Below are positions 1 through 9,450 of a stretch of DNA of 64,000 nt, piece after piece. Source of the stretch: Salibacter sp031581065. Its GTDB lineage: Bacteria > Bacteroidota > Bacteroidia > Flavobacteriales_G > Salibacteraceae. The DNA lies in NCBI RefSeq assembly GCF_031581065.1, contig NZ_JAVLBN010000005.1:1-64000 (forward strand), in the 5' to 3' direction. The notes beneath the pieces are model-generated. The model was not told where the DNA came from, made no database searches, and saw only the letters and a list, made by a program, of their open reading frames with translations. Each line of letters begins with the position of its first letter. Within the stretch, counting starts at the first letter, position 1. Made by a program: the position numbers and the translations under genes.

Positions 1-255
1 AATTGTACCAGAAGTCATTAACAGCCCACTATCAAGTCCAATATTATTCATTGGCATATTTGAGCCATCAAAAAAACCGCAAGCATTCGTTGCTCCAGTG
101 TAAGTAACATTAGAAACGGTCACACCCTGACCTAAAAGTATATTCTGAACCCAATCCTGAGGCGTAGCATAAGGAGGATTATTATTTACAGTCAACTGAC
201 CATAAACATGAGTTACTAAACTAAAAAGTAACGCTAAACTCAATATTCTTCTCAT
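1..255 (-). CDS. Choice-of-anchor L domain surface protein, 5' part only
   Basis: The minus strand reads from an ATG at 253-255 for 85 codons without a stop to the window edge, so the gene continues outside. The product starts with a signal peptide (MRRILSLALLFSLVTHVYGQ) and then shows features I associate with the choice-of-anchor L domain of secreted Bacteroidota proteins: a VQNILLGQGVTVSNVTYTG stretch, a FFDG-type loop and NIGLDSGLLMTSG. Such proteins usually end in repeats and a T9SS sorting domain, but that end is not visible here. It is probably exported to the cell surface; its ligand is unknown. It is divergent from the dipeptidase gene, with about 57 bp between the two starts. Domain assignment is by recognition of the motif, not by search. 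Confidence 0.75.
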   Translation of the reverse strand, partial: MRRILSLALLFSLVTHVYGQLTVNNNPPYATPQDWVQNILLGQGVTVSNVTYTGATNACGFFDGSNMPMNNIGLDSGLLMTSGTI

Positions 256-312
256 AATTTCTCCTATATCTCTCAAAAAAATAAGACGTTTGTATCCTAA
301 AAGGTTGCCTCT

Positions 313-1701
313 ATGAACAATACGTTAAGTTACATTTCTCAAAACAAGGACCGTTTTTTAAACGAATTATTCGATTTATTACGCATACCGAGCGTAAGTA
401 CGGACGAAAATTACAAAAATGATGTGATATCGGCTGCTAAAGCTGTGAAAAACAGCTTAGAAAAAGCAGGAGTTGACAAAGCTGAAATTTGTGAAACTAA
501 AGGTCATCCCGTGGTTTATGCTGAAAAGATCATCGATCCGGCTAAGCCTACTGTCGTGGTTTACGGACATTACGATGTTCAACCAGCAGATCCGGTTGAA
601 CTTTGGGATACTGATCCATTTGAGCCGGTTATCAAAAAAACGGAAACGCATCCCGAAGGGGCTATTTACGCTCGCGGTGCCTGTGATGACAAAGGCCAAA
701 TGTTCATGCACGTAAAGGCGCTCGAAGCAATGATCCAGAATGACGAATTGCCCTGTAATGTCAAGTTCATGATTGAGGGTGAAGAAGAAGTAGGATCACC
801 GAGTTTACCAGAGTTCCTCAACGCCAACAAAGAAAAACTGAGCGGTGATGTCATTTTGATCTCTGACACTTCTATGCTCAGCAAAGAAACTCCTTCCATC
901 ACAACAGGGTTGAGAGGAATGAGCTATGTGGAGGTAAAAGTTACTGGTCCGAACCGTGACTTACACTCAGGACTCTATGGCGGTGCAGTTGCCAATCCGA
1001 TCAATATCTTATCACGCATCATCGCTGACTTGCACGATGAAAATAACCACATCACGATTCCCGGATTCTATGATGATGTTCAGGATTTACCGCAAGAAGA
1101 ACGCGATGCTATGGCTGATGCTCCGTTTGACATCGAGGAATACAAAAAAGCACTCGGCATAAAAGAAGTATGGGGCGAAAAAGGATATTCTACCCTGGAG
1201 AGGCAATCGATCAGACCCACACTTGACATTAACGGAATTTGGGGCGGTTATACAAAGCCGGGAGCAAAGACGATCATTCCATCAGAAGCTCACGCAAAAA
1301 TATCGATGCGACTCGTACCAAACCAATCTCCTGAGAAAATCACAAAACTGATTGGAGAGCATCTTAACAATATAGCTCCAGATTACGTCACAGTAGATGT
1401 CAATTACCTCCACGGTGGAACACCTTATGTTTCTCCAATCGATATGGTAGAATACGAAGCTGCTTCAAAAGCGATGGAACAAACGTTTAACAAAACGCCT
1501 ATTCCACTGAGATCCGGTGGATCTATTCCAATTGTTGCGTTGTTTGAAGAAACGCTCAAAATGAAAAGCATTCTCCTCGGATTCGGGCTCAACTCAGATG
1601 CTATTCACAGCCCCAATGAAAACTACGGAGTTTGGAACTTCAACCGCGGTATTGAAACAATTGTCCACTTTTACGATCAGTACAGCAAACTGAAAAAGTA
1701 A
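313..1701 (+). CDS. M20 family metallodipeptidase
   Basis: A 462-residue cytoplasmic peptidase of the M20 family (CNDP/carnosinase-like dipeptidases), expected to split dipeptides using two zinc ions. Visible metal and catalytic motifs are GHYDVQP (His86, Asp88), ACDDKGQ (Asp125/126), IEGEEEVGS (Glu157-159), ISDTS (Asp185) and a C-terminal HSPNE histidine. The middle third, with GLRGMSYVEVKV and DLHSG, is the lid/dimerisation domain. There is no signal peptide, so it acts inside the cell. Length is normal for the family. The lipoprotein gene at 1702 starts directly after its stop codon, so the two are probably co-transcribed. Confidence 0.92.
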   Translation: MNNTLSYISQNKDRFLNELFDLLRIPSVSTDENYKNDVISAAKAVKNSLEKAGVDKAEICETKGHPVVYAEKIIDPAKPTVVVYGHYDVQPADPVELWDTDPFEPVIKKTETHPEGAIYARGACDDKGQMFMHVKALEAMIQNDELPCNVKFMIEGEEEVGSPSLPEFLNANKEKLSGDVILISDTSMLSKETPSITTGLRGMSYVEVKVTGPNRDLHSGLYGGAVANPINILSRIIADLHDENNHITIPGFYDDVQDLPQEERDAMADAPFDIEEYKKALGIKEVWGEKGYSTLERQSIRPTLDINGIWGGYTKPGAKTIIPSEAHAKISMRLVPNQSPEKITKLIGEHLNNIAPDYVTVDVNYLHGGTPYVSPIDMVEYEAASKAMEQTFNKTPIPLRSGGSIPIVALFEETLKMKSILLGFGLNSDAIHSPNENYGVWNFNRGIETIVHFYDQYSKLKK

Positions 1702-2193
1702 ATGAAAGCAATCCATTCAAATATTCAGCTCATCGTTGCAATGCTTATCATCAGTGTTGCAACTTTGGGTTGCATGAAGTTCGAAGAGGTTGAAGTTCAA
1801 AAGGTGGAAAACTTCAAGATCAAGGATCTGAAAGAAAGTGAACTCTACTTTTCGTTGGATCTGACCGTGATGAACCCCAATAGATCGAGTTTCACGATCA
1901 CCGGATCTGACCTTGATATTTCGCTCAACGGCAATGAACTGGGCAATACCCAACTCGATCAAAATTTAAAAATTGAGGGCGATAGCAAACAAACGGTGAC
2001 TGTTCATCTGAAAACAACACTCAAAGAAGCTATTACAGAACAGCTTGGCGGCATGTTCCTGGCTGCTTTAACGGGCGGAATTGAAGTGGGTGTTAAAGGA
2101 GAAGTAACGGGAAAATGTTGCTTGTTTCTCAAGAAAAGCTTCCCGGTTGAACACAAAGAAAAAGTAGATTTGAGCAAGTTTCAGTTAAACTGA
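1702..2193 (+). CDS. LEA14/WHy-like lipoprotein
   Basis: A 163-residue protein with a lipoprotein signal peptide ending in a VATLGC lipobox (Cys24). The body resembles the LEA type 2 (WHy, LEA14) beta-sandwich: 'LDLTVMNPNRSSFTITGSDL' followed by 'DISLNGNELG' and a strand-rich end. Such proteins are found in many Bacteroidota; their function is unclear, though desiccation or stress roles are suggested for plant and archaeal relatives. Its ATG abuts the TAA of the dipeptidase gene, suggesting translational coupling. Two copies of the iterated GGTCAGANCC motif lie in it, only 46 bp apart and in different reading frames (1857 and 1903). It overlaps the convergent gene at 2181 by 13 bp. Confidence 0.75.
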   Translation: MKAIHSNIQLIVAMLIISVATLGCMKFEEVEVQKVENFKIKDLKESELYFSLDLTVMNPNRSSFTITGSDLDISLNGNELGNTQLDQNLKIEGDSKQTVTVHLKTTLKEAITEQLGGMFLAALTGGIEVGVKGEVTGKCCLFLKKSFPVEHKEKVDLSKFQLN

Positions 2194-2756
2194 ATATCGC
2201 GCACAACATCGTAGCCCAATATTCCGTGGCCTATTTCATAGGTCGCGGTTTTAGCGTAACGAGCTTTTGGATAATTATTGACATCAAAGGTGCGCAAACT
2301 GATTTGATCACTCATTTCCCCGTTTTTGAACTCTAATCTCACATTACCATAAGAGAACCCTGATTTCAGCACATTTACAGATTCAACATCATAAGTAACA
2401 ACTTCACGCTCGGTCAGAACCAAAAAATTCAACGCCAGCAACACAGCTATCAAAATCGGCCCAATTCCCAGGACGTTTACCAGTATGACTTCCAACCGCT
2501 CAAGTTGAAATTTATCGCGGTAAATCCTGTAAGGAATAACAAGTAAAAAACAACAGGCAAATAACAAATAACGAGAGATTTCCCACAGAGTAATAATCGT
2601 TTGATTTGCCAACCAAACAACTGATCCAAATCCGATGAACAAGCCAATCAACATCAACGTGTGCGACCAGTGCCATTCTCCTTTTCGAATTTGATCTTCA
2701 ACCGGCTTATTCTGAAAGCTGGCCTTCCTTTTTTTATGTTTTTGAATTTCTTTCAA
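2181..2756 (-). CDS. Predicted inner-membrane protein, unknown function
   Basis: 191 residues. A basic, lysine-rich N-terminus (1-28) is followed by three hydrophobic segments at about 33-52, 60-79 and 89-114, then a soluble C-terminal part of about 75 residues that looks strand-rich. I do not recognise a family. The stop codon region overlaps the end of the convergent lipoprotein gene by 13 bp and no terminator hairpin separates them. One iterated motif copy lies in it at 2412. The upstream 120 bp contain no clear promoter. It could be a small membrane sensor or simply a lineage-specific protein. Confidence 0.6.
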   Translation of the reverse strand: MKEIQKHKKRKASFQNKPVEDQIRKGEWHWSHTLMLIGLFIGFGSVVWLANQTIITLWEISRYLLFACCFLLVIPYRIYRDKFQLERLEVILVNVLGIGPILIAVLLALNFLVLTEREVVTYDVESVNVLKSGFSYGNVRLEFKNGEMSDQISLRTFDVNNYPKARYAKTATYEIGHGILGYDVVRDIQFN

Positions 2757-2877
2757 AGCATTGAAATAGAATACACTTATTTAAAACATCCCTATCTTGT
2801 TTTATGTTCTGATTATTGTTTTTGAAAGTGTTTTATGAGCTAAACAAGAAGGATTCATAAACAGCCAGCACTATTTT

Positions 2878-3132
2878 TTAACCTTTTAAAATCTTTAGTA
2901 ATTTACTAGGATCTTGACGATTATCCCAAAAAGCTGTTATATAAACAACATTATGTGTTACCTTAAAGAAAATACTAAAGTTACCCAATGAAGCAACTCT
3001 CGTATCTTTAAAGTTAGCAGACTTAAATATGAATGGATTATCAGCTATTTGTTTAGTTCGTTGATTAACAAGCTTAATTAACCTTCTTGAATACCTCTTT
3101 GATTTATTTCTTTTTACCCAGTATTCAAGCAC
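2878..3132 (-). CDS. RelE/ParE-family toxin
   Basis: Small basic protein of the RelE/ParE toxin superfamily, which inhibits translation or gyrase. Recognisable are the helical YWVKRNKSKRYSRRLIKLV region, the central 'GNFSIFFKVTHNVVYITAFWDNRQDP' type of strand pair (given in part) and the NRQDP-K end typical of Bacteroidota members. From the first normal start, GTG at 3130-3132, it is 84 residues. However, the same frame is open upstream to 3171 and encodes IVWTRTADIQFVGV, which looks like the conserved first strand and helix of the family. That extension would begin at an ATA codon (3169-3171) overlapping the antitoxin TAG by the usual four bases, giving 97 residues. Either a rare AUA start is used or the start codon has been lost. 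Confidence 0.75.
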   Translation of the reverse strand: MLEYWVKRNKSKRYSRRLIKLVNQRTKQIADNPFIFKSANFKDTRVASLGNFSIFFKVTHNVVYITAFWDNRQDPSKLLKILKG

Positions 3133-3167
3133 CCCAACAAACTGAATATCAGCCGTACGTGTCCAAA

Positions 3168-3410
3168 CTATATTTCGTTAAGCCATTGTCTGTTACGCTT
3201 ATCCATTGCTTCCTGAGAAATCAGACGATCATTTTTGATATCATCATCGCTCATTTGAAGCAATTCTCTTTGCTCATCTGTAAGTTCAATAATATCAGCA
3301 TCTGTTGAACCGGATGAAACCAACTTATTAAGAGCGATAAGAATATCTTTATTTCTAATAGTTAAGATCTTATCAATTAAATCATTTCGTAATTTATCTA
3401 CAGTAGCCAT
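3168..3410 (-). CDS. Antitoxin partner of the RelE/ParE toxin
   Basis: 80 residues, acidic towards its C-terminus (LTDEQRELLQMSDDDIKND), ending RQWLNEI. Its size, acidity and position directly upstream of the toxin gene mark it as the antitoxin that binds and neutralises the toxin and probably represses the pair. The N-terminal part (MATVDKLRNDLIDKILTIRN) would be the dimerising or DNA-binding part, and the tail would wrap the toxin. This type of short helical antitoxin is common in Bacteroidota next to RelE/ParE toxins. The family name cannot be fixed by eye. It is expressed first in the pair, as expected for a type II system. Confidence 0.72.
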   Translation of the reverse strand: MATVDKLRNDLIDKILTIRNKDILIALNKLVSSGSTDADIIELTDEQRELLQMSDDDIKNDRLISQEAMDKRNRQWLNEI

Positions 3411-3542
3411 ATTTCTTCAAATTATGATCAATTTAGATATTTCAAACTAGTTTCACAATATACCACAACACATTTTAAGGAACCTAATATACCTATTTTC
3501 GCGTAAAATCTACTTCAATCAACGAACGCAAAAAAGAAAAGC

Positions 3543-5557
<2,015 letters not shown>

Positions 5558-5561
<4 letters not shown>

Positions 5562-6406
5562 TAACGGCAATCGCTGCATTGTGGTTTACGGCTTTTACGT
5601 GTCATGGTCAGATCCAGATGCAATGGGACTCCCTCCATCACTCTGACCGGTTTGAGAATTTCGATCCGCAATTTATCGCTTCCCACGACATCAAAACGAT
5701 CAGGGCTAAAATCTCACAAAAAGATGAATACTACCCGATCAAGCGGACTGGTGAATCACTGTATTTTAAATTTTACCGAAACGGAAACCTGAAGACCTTT
5801 CGCTCTAAAAGGTGGCGATCATCTGACAGCATCCGAATTGACCTCGAATACAACGATCGCAGCCAGTTGATCAAAAAGCGTGAAGTCGATCTTTTTGGTC
5901 CGTATATCTATCAATACCAGTACACTCGAAATAAAGTCGATAAGGCGTTCATCACGCGACCCGCAAAATATTACTACGAACCTGAAAAGTATTCCTTTAC
6001 AAACAAAAAATATGACGATAAAACGTTTCAGCAAATTTCCTATGATGATATGGGAAATCGTGTTTATCGCGTTTTGAAAAAGCGGAATAAAAACGGAGAG
6101 CTCATTCTATACATCAAGGACTACTACGCTTCTAAAAAACGCATCGAATACAGTTGGGAGTATCAAAATTCGCGGATTGAAGCCGTTAGTGTAATTGAAA
6201 CAACCCAGTTAGGTGAGACTAAAACCACTAAATATCAATTCATTTACAAAAACAAAAAAATTGATCAAATTAATATTTTTGAAAATAATGAGTTAATTCG
6301 TCATCATGAATATTTATACAAAAAAGGAATTCTAGATGCTCGAATCTCTAAGGAAGAATCCACAAACAGGATTACAATAATCGAGTTCGATTACACTTTT
6401 TATTAG
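5558..6406 (+). CDS. Secreted protein of unknown function
   Basis: The frame is open from 5495, but the best start is the TTG at 5558, which overlaps the upstream TGA (TTGA) and leaves a clean signal peptide (ITAIAALWFTAFTCHGQ). An ATG at 5495 lies far inside the upstream gene and would place a basic stretch before the signal. From 5558 the product is 282 residues. After the signal it is rich in Lys, Tyr and Arg, with loosely repeating short strand patterns such as YKFYRNGNLKTF and NKIDQINIFENNELIRH, similar in style to YD/RHS-like or YwqK-like strand repeats. I do not assign a function. It probably sits in the periplasm or on the surface. The motif copy at 5606 lies in it. Confidence 0.65.
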
Positions 6407-6467
6407 AGGCTTCCTGCTAAATTCTATACTAGAATTACTTTATTTGATGGCTATTTTAGCAATAATG

Positions 6468-7241
6468 TCACTCAACAGCTACTCCCTTAAAGTAATCATG
6501 GACATATTCACCTATATCAGGAGGAATGTACGAAAAGTCGACAAAAACAGAATCCCCCTCAGCATAGCCATACGCTTGAAGGCCATGACAATTATGATCT
6601 CCAGTACTTACTCTGGCACTAGTAAAGAAAAAATATTTATACCCATAAGAATCTATGGCGCTTGGAACAAATTCACAATAAGGATGGATTCCTACCCACG
6701 TTTTATTTGAAGTCATGTAAAAAGTAACCGTATCATTGGGATTACTTTGCCTGATGCCTCTATACTTTTTTTCTTGATAAACTCGCTCACTTGCACTGTA
6801 AAAAGTATTGATAACACTATCAACCTGAGGAGCGTTTGGAAAACAAGTTTTATTCGGCTTTTTGTAAACATAGAGCTTGATGGAAACATTTTGATTGGGA
6901 GGAAAGCCCTTTCTTCTTACTGTATGGGTTCTCAGTGTTTCAGCTCCCACAATCCATTTTAAGCTGTCGTAACTTTCCTGAACAGGAGTAAATTCAACAA
7001 AATGAAAACGATGAGCTGTATCTACTTCAATTAGAGTATCCACTTCCTCAGGTTTTGGAGTCACTATTTGGTGAACTTCAGAAATAGTGAAATCTGCATT
7101 GGCTGGTGACTTTGAAAGGCAAGGGTCATAATTATCACAATTAGGATTTTTAGGATCCTGGCACTCAGGCTTGTCTTTCTTACAGCCGACCAGGATAAAC
7201 AAGCCCATGAGTAAAACAGTTATTTGTTTTTTAAAAATCAT
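6468..7241 (-). CDS. Lipoprotein of unknown function
   Basis: 257 residues with a lipoprotein signal ending LFILVGC (Cys20), followed by a charged Lys-Asp linker and a cysteine-containing segment (PECQDPKNPNCDNYDPC). The mature part has a beta-rich pattern resembling a PKD-type or Ig-like fold: 'ADFTISEVHQI', 'FTPVQESYDSLKWIVG', 'RKGFPPNQNVSIKLYVY'. Lipoproteins of this kind are common in Bacteroidota and are probably attached to the outer membrane. Its ATG overlaps the TGA of a leftover T9SS sorting-domain fragment (7238-7447), so the two are read from the same minus-strand transcript as tsaB. No specific role is supported. Confidence 0.6.
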   Translation of the reverse strand: MIFKKQITVLLMGLFILVGCKKDKPECQDPKNPNCDNYDPCLSKSPANADFTISEVHQIVTPKPEEVDTLIEVDTAHRFHFVEFTPVQESYDSLKWIVGAETLRTHTVRRKGFPPNQNVSIKLYVYKKPNKTCFPNAPQVDSVINTFYSASERVYQEKKYRGIRQSNPNDTVTFYMTSNKTWVGIHPYCEFVPSAIDSYGYKYFFFTSARVSTGDHNCHGLQAYGYAEGDSVFVDFSYIPPDIGEYVHDYFKGVAVE

Positions 7242-7447
7242 ATTATGGTTAATTTTTTGATTGTTAGCGAGTTGTTTTTCCCGTCAATAATTTTAACTAT
7301 GTACATGCCGGGCTTTAATCCCGAAACATCGATTTTCCCATTACTTCTAATTTCATCCTCTATAACTAGCTTGCTCTGTAGGTATAATACACCTAAATTA
7401 TTCAACCTTTTTAAATAATCAAAATCAAATAGCCTAATAACAAACTT
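7238..7447 (-). pseudogene. Orphan T9SS sorting-domain fragment without a start codon
   Basis: Directly after the TAG of tsaB the minus strand is open for about 69 codons and ends at a TGA (7238-7240) overlapping the ATG of the lipoprotein gene. The translation ends with a typical T9SS type A C-terminal domain: GKIDVSGLKPGMYIVKIIDG followed by NNSLTIKKLTII. Upstream of this are strand-like segments FVIRLFDFDYLKRLNNLG and VLYLQSKLVIEDEI. There is no ATG or GTG near the beginning, only an internal TTG and a late ATG, and no signal peptide, so as it stands it could not be exported. It is most simply the remnant 3' end of a deleted T9SS cargo gene. A translated read-through product from tsaB cannot be excluded. 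Confidence 0.6.
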
Positions 7448-8128
7448 CTAAAACCGCTTTTTGGGTTTTCCGGCTACAAACTCTTTGAGGTAGTAAGGTT
7501 CAAAATAAGCTGTATCCTCAAAGGTCTTCTCCTTGTACTTGCGTACTGCTGGTTGAACAATTCCGCGCGAGGTTGATAGAAGATCCTGATGAATTATCAC
7601 GTTTTCTTTAGCCGCAAACAACTCTTTGGTTTTAGCAGCTCCATTCCCCAAAACATGAATCGTTTTATCTCCTAAATGATCGAGTGAATCCTCCTTTAAA
7701 ACCAATGATCTCAAGTCATCAATCAGACTACCATTTTGATAAGTTGCCGTGTAAACTTCCATTCTCCTGGCATCGATCATGGGAACGATTAAGTCATCTG
7801 TTGAAGCTTGTAAATGAGGATGATTTGCGAGTGCCTCTAACGAGTTGATTCCAATCACAGGAATTTTCATCGCATAAGCCAATCCTTTAACAGTGCTAAC
7901 ACCAATTCTGAGCCCCGTATAAGAACCCGGGCCAATATTGACTGCAATTGCATTCAGATCAGAATAATTGAGGTTTTCCTCTTCTAAAACTTCATTGATC
8001 AAATCTCCGAGTTTCTCTGCATGGGAATAACCTTCATTGAGATCGCGGTAACAAAGAACCTGATCATCTCTTGAAACGGAGACTGAACAAATATCAGTAG
8101 CAGTATCAATATTCAGGAGTTGTATCAT
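7448..8128 (-). CDS. tsaB: tRNA threonylcarbamoyladenosine biosynthesis protein TsaB
   Basis: 226 residues of the ASKHA fold. TsaB pairs with TsaD (and TsaE) in making the t6A37 modification of ANN-reading tRNAs. Recognisable are the N-terminal LLNIDTATDICSVSVS strand, the YSHAEKL helix, and the strongly conserved NIGPGSYTGLRIGVSTVKGL at about 66-84. Length is typical. It is the third gene of a TolC-HlyD-TsaB run on the minus strand and overlaps the HlyD gene by four bases. Role in translation fidelity is known for the family; no regulation is visible here. Confidence 0.93.
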   Translation of the reverse strand: MIQLLNIDTATDICSVSVSRDDQVLCYRDLNEGYSHAEKLGDLINEVLEEENLNYSDLNAIAVNIGPGSYTGLRIGVSTVKGLAYAMKIPVIGINSLEALANHPHLQASTDDLIVPMIDARRMEVYTATYQNGSLIDDLRSLVLKEDSLDHLGDKTIHVLGNGAAKTKELFAAKENVIIHQDLLSTSRGIVQPAVRKYKEKTFEDTAYFEPYYLKEFVAGKPKKRF

Positions 8129-9450
8129 TCTTCCTTCTTGTAAACTTCCATTTTAGATTTAGTCGATACCGCATCACCATCAGTAAGTTCTTTTGAAATA
8201 AGAGAATAAGGGCCTGTAACCACTGTTTGACCTTCTTCAAGTCCGCTCCTTATTTCGATAAACTTATTGTCCTGAATCCCTGTCTCAACAAATTTCTTAA
8301 CTGCTTTTCCATCCTCGATAAGAAAAACACATTCACGAAGTTTATCTTCATCTACTTCATCCAGTTTGAGTTCATATGTTTTTCTCACTTCAGTTGAAGA
8401 ATCCGGTCTTACTGTTACAGCCTGAATAGGAACGGCCAACACATCTTCTGCTTTATCAGTAAAAATCTCAACTGATGCGTTCATTCCGGGTCTGAAAGGA
8501 GACAAATGCGGATTTTCCTGATCTACCAGATCCTCGTATGAATCCCTGAGTATTCGAACTTTCACTTCAAAGACAGTGAGCTGACTACCACTTGATGAAG
8601 CTGATTCACTACTCGCATTTGAAATTTCAGTCACAACTCCTTTAAAGGTTCGGTTTGTGTAGGCATCAACTTCAATTTCAGCCTCATCTCCAAGTTTCAC
8701 GCGAACGATATCGCTTTCATTTACCTCGACATTCACTTCCATTTCGGTCAGATCCGCCACCAACATCATCTTTGTACCCGACATTTGAGCAGTACCTACT
8801 ACTCGCTCGCCTTGCTCAACCTGTAAACCGGCTACAGTTCCGTCAATTGGTGCCTTGATCGTTGTGCGTTCGAGATTGTCCCTGGCTTCTTTCACACTGG
8901 CCTCAGCACTTTTCGCATTGTAGTTTGCTGCCTGGAGTGATTCCTGTGCTGCATTTTTCTCAGCAACAGCAATATCGTAGTCAGCTTTTGTTTGATCGAA
9001 TTCCTGCTGAGAAATCACCCCATCGTCAAATAATTTCTTTTGTCGGTTGTAGATATTCCTGGCATTGATCAACCTCGCTTTAGCCTGTTCCAGCCGGGCT
9101 CTTGAATTAGCTGCATTTGCCAATGAAGAATTCAAAGATGCCTCAGCCCTGTTGACAGCAGCTATGTAAATATCAGGGTTGATCTTGGCGAGTAAATCAC
9201 CTTTTTTGACTTTTTGCCCTTCTTTTATCGGTAGCTCGATAATTTCACCTGGAACTTCAGGGGAAATATCAACGCTTTTTTCAGGCTGTATTTTTCCGTT
9301 AGCGGAAACCTTTTCAATGATATTACGAACCTTAGCTTCCTCAGAAAGAACAGGTTTGCTGTCATCAGTGTTTTGGCTTTTCCAAACTGCCAAAACAATA
9401 AGTATTATCAAAATGACTCCGCCTATTATCCAGTATTTTTTCTTTTTCAT
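8125..9450 (-). CDS. HlyD/RND-type efflux periplasmic adaptor
   Basis: 441 residues with one N-terminal membrane segment (about 6-22), then a biotinyl-lipoyl half-motif (VPGEIIELPIKEGQKVKKGD), a long coiled-coil hairpin (about 95-195, rich in Ala, Glu, Gln and Arg), the second lipoyl half (ERTTIKAPIDGTVAGL) and beta-barrel and membrane-proximal domains. Such adaptors bridge an inner-membrane pump and a TolC channel in drug, metal or macrolide export. Start and stop overlap the neighbouring tolC and tsaB genes, so they form one transcription unit. No pump gene (RND or ABC/MacB) is present nearby. Substrate cannot be inferred. Confidence 0.9.
   Translation of the reverse strand: MKKKKYWIIGGVILIILIVLAVWKSQNTDDSKPVLSEEAKVRNIIEKVSANGKIQPEKSVDISPEVPGEIIELPIKEGQKVKKGDLLAKINPDIYIAAVNRAEASLNSSLANAANSRARLEQAKARLINARNIYNRQKKLFDDGVISQQEFDQTKADYDIAVAEKNAAQESLQAANYNAKSAEASVKEARDNLERTTIKAPIDGTVAGLQVEQGERVVGTAQMSGTKMMLVADLTEMEVNVEVNESDIVRVKLGDEAEIEVDAYTNRTFKGVVTEISNASSESASSSGSQLTVFEVKVRILRDSYEDLVDQENPHLSPFRPGMNASVEIFTDKAEDVLAVPIQAVTVRPDSSTEVRKTYELKLDEVDEDKLRECVFLIEDGKAVKKFVETGIQDNKFIEIRSGLEEGQTVVTGPYSLISKELTDGDAVSTKSKMEVYKKEE

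Noticed and set aside
6421..6435. Small inverted repeat ATTCTA-TAC-TAGAAT between convergent genes
   Set aside because: Six AT-rich pairs with no T run on either side are too weak to call a terminator.
7224..7418. Plus-strand open frame of 64 codons next to the lipoprotein gene
   Set aside because: It is antisense to the T9SS sorting-domain remnant, whose minus-strand translation is clearly protein-like.
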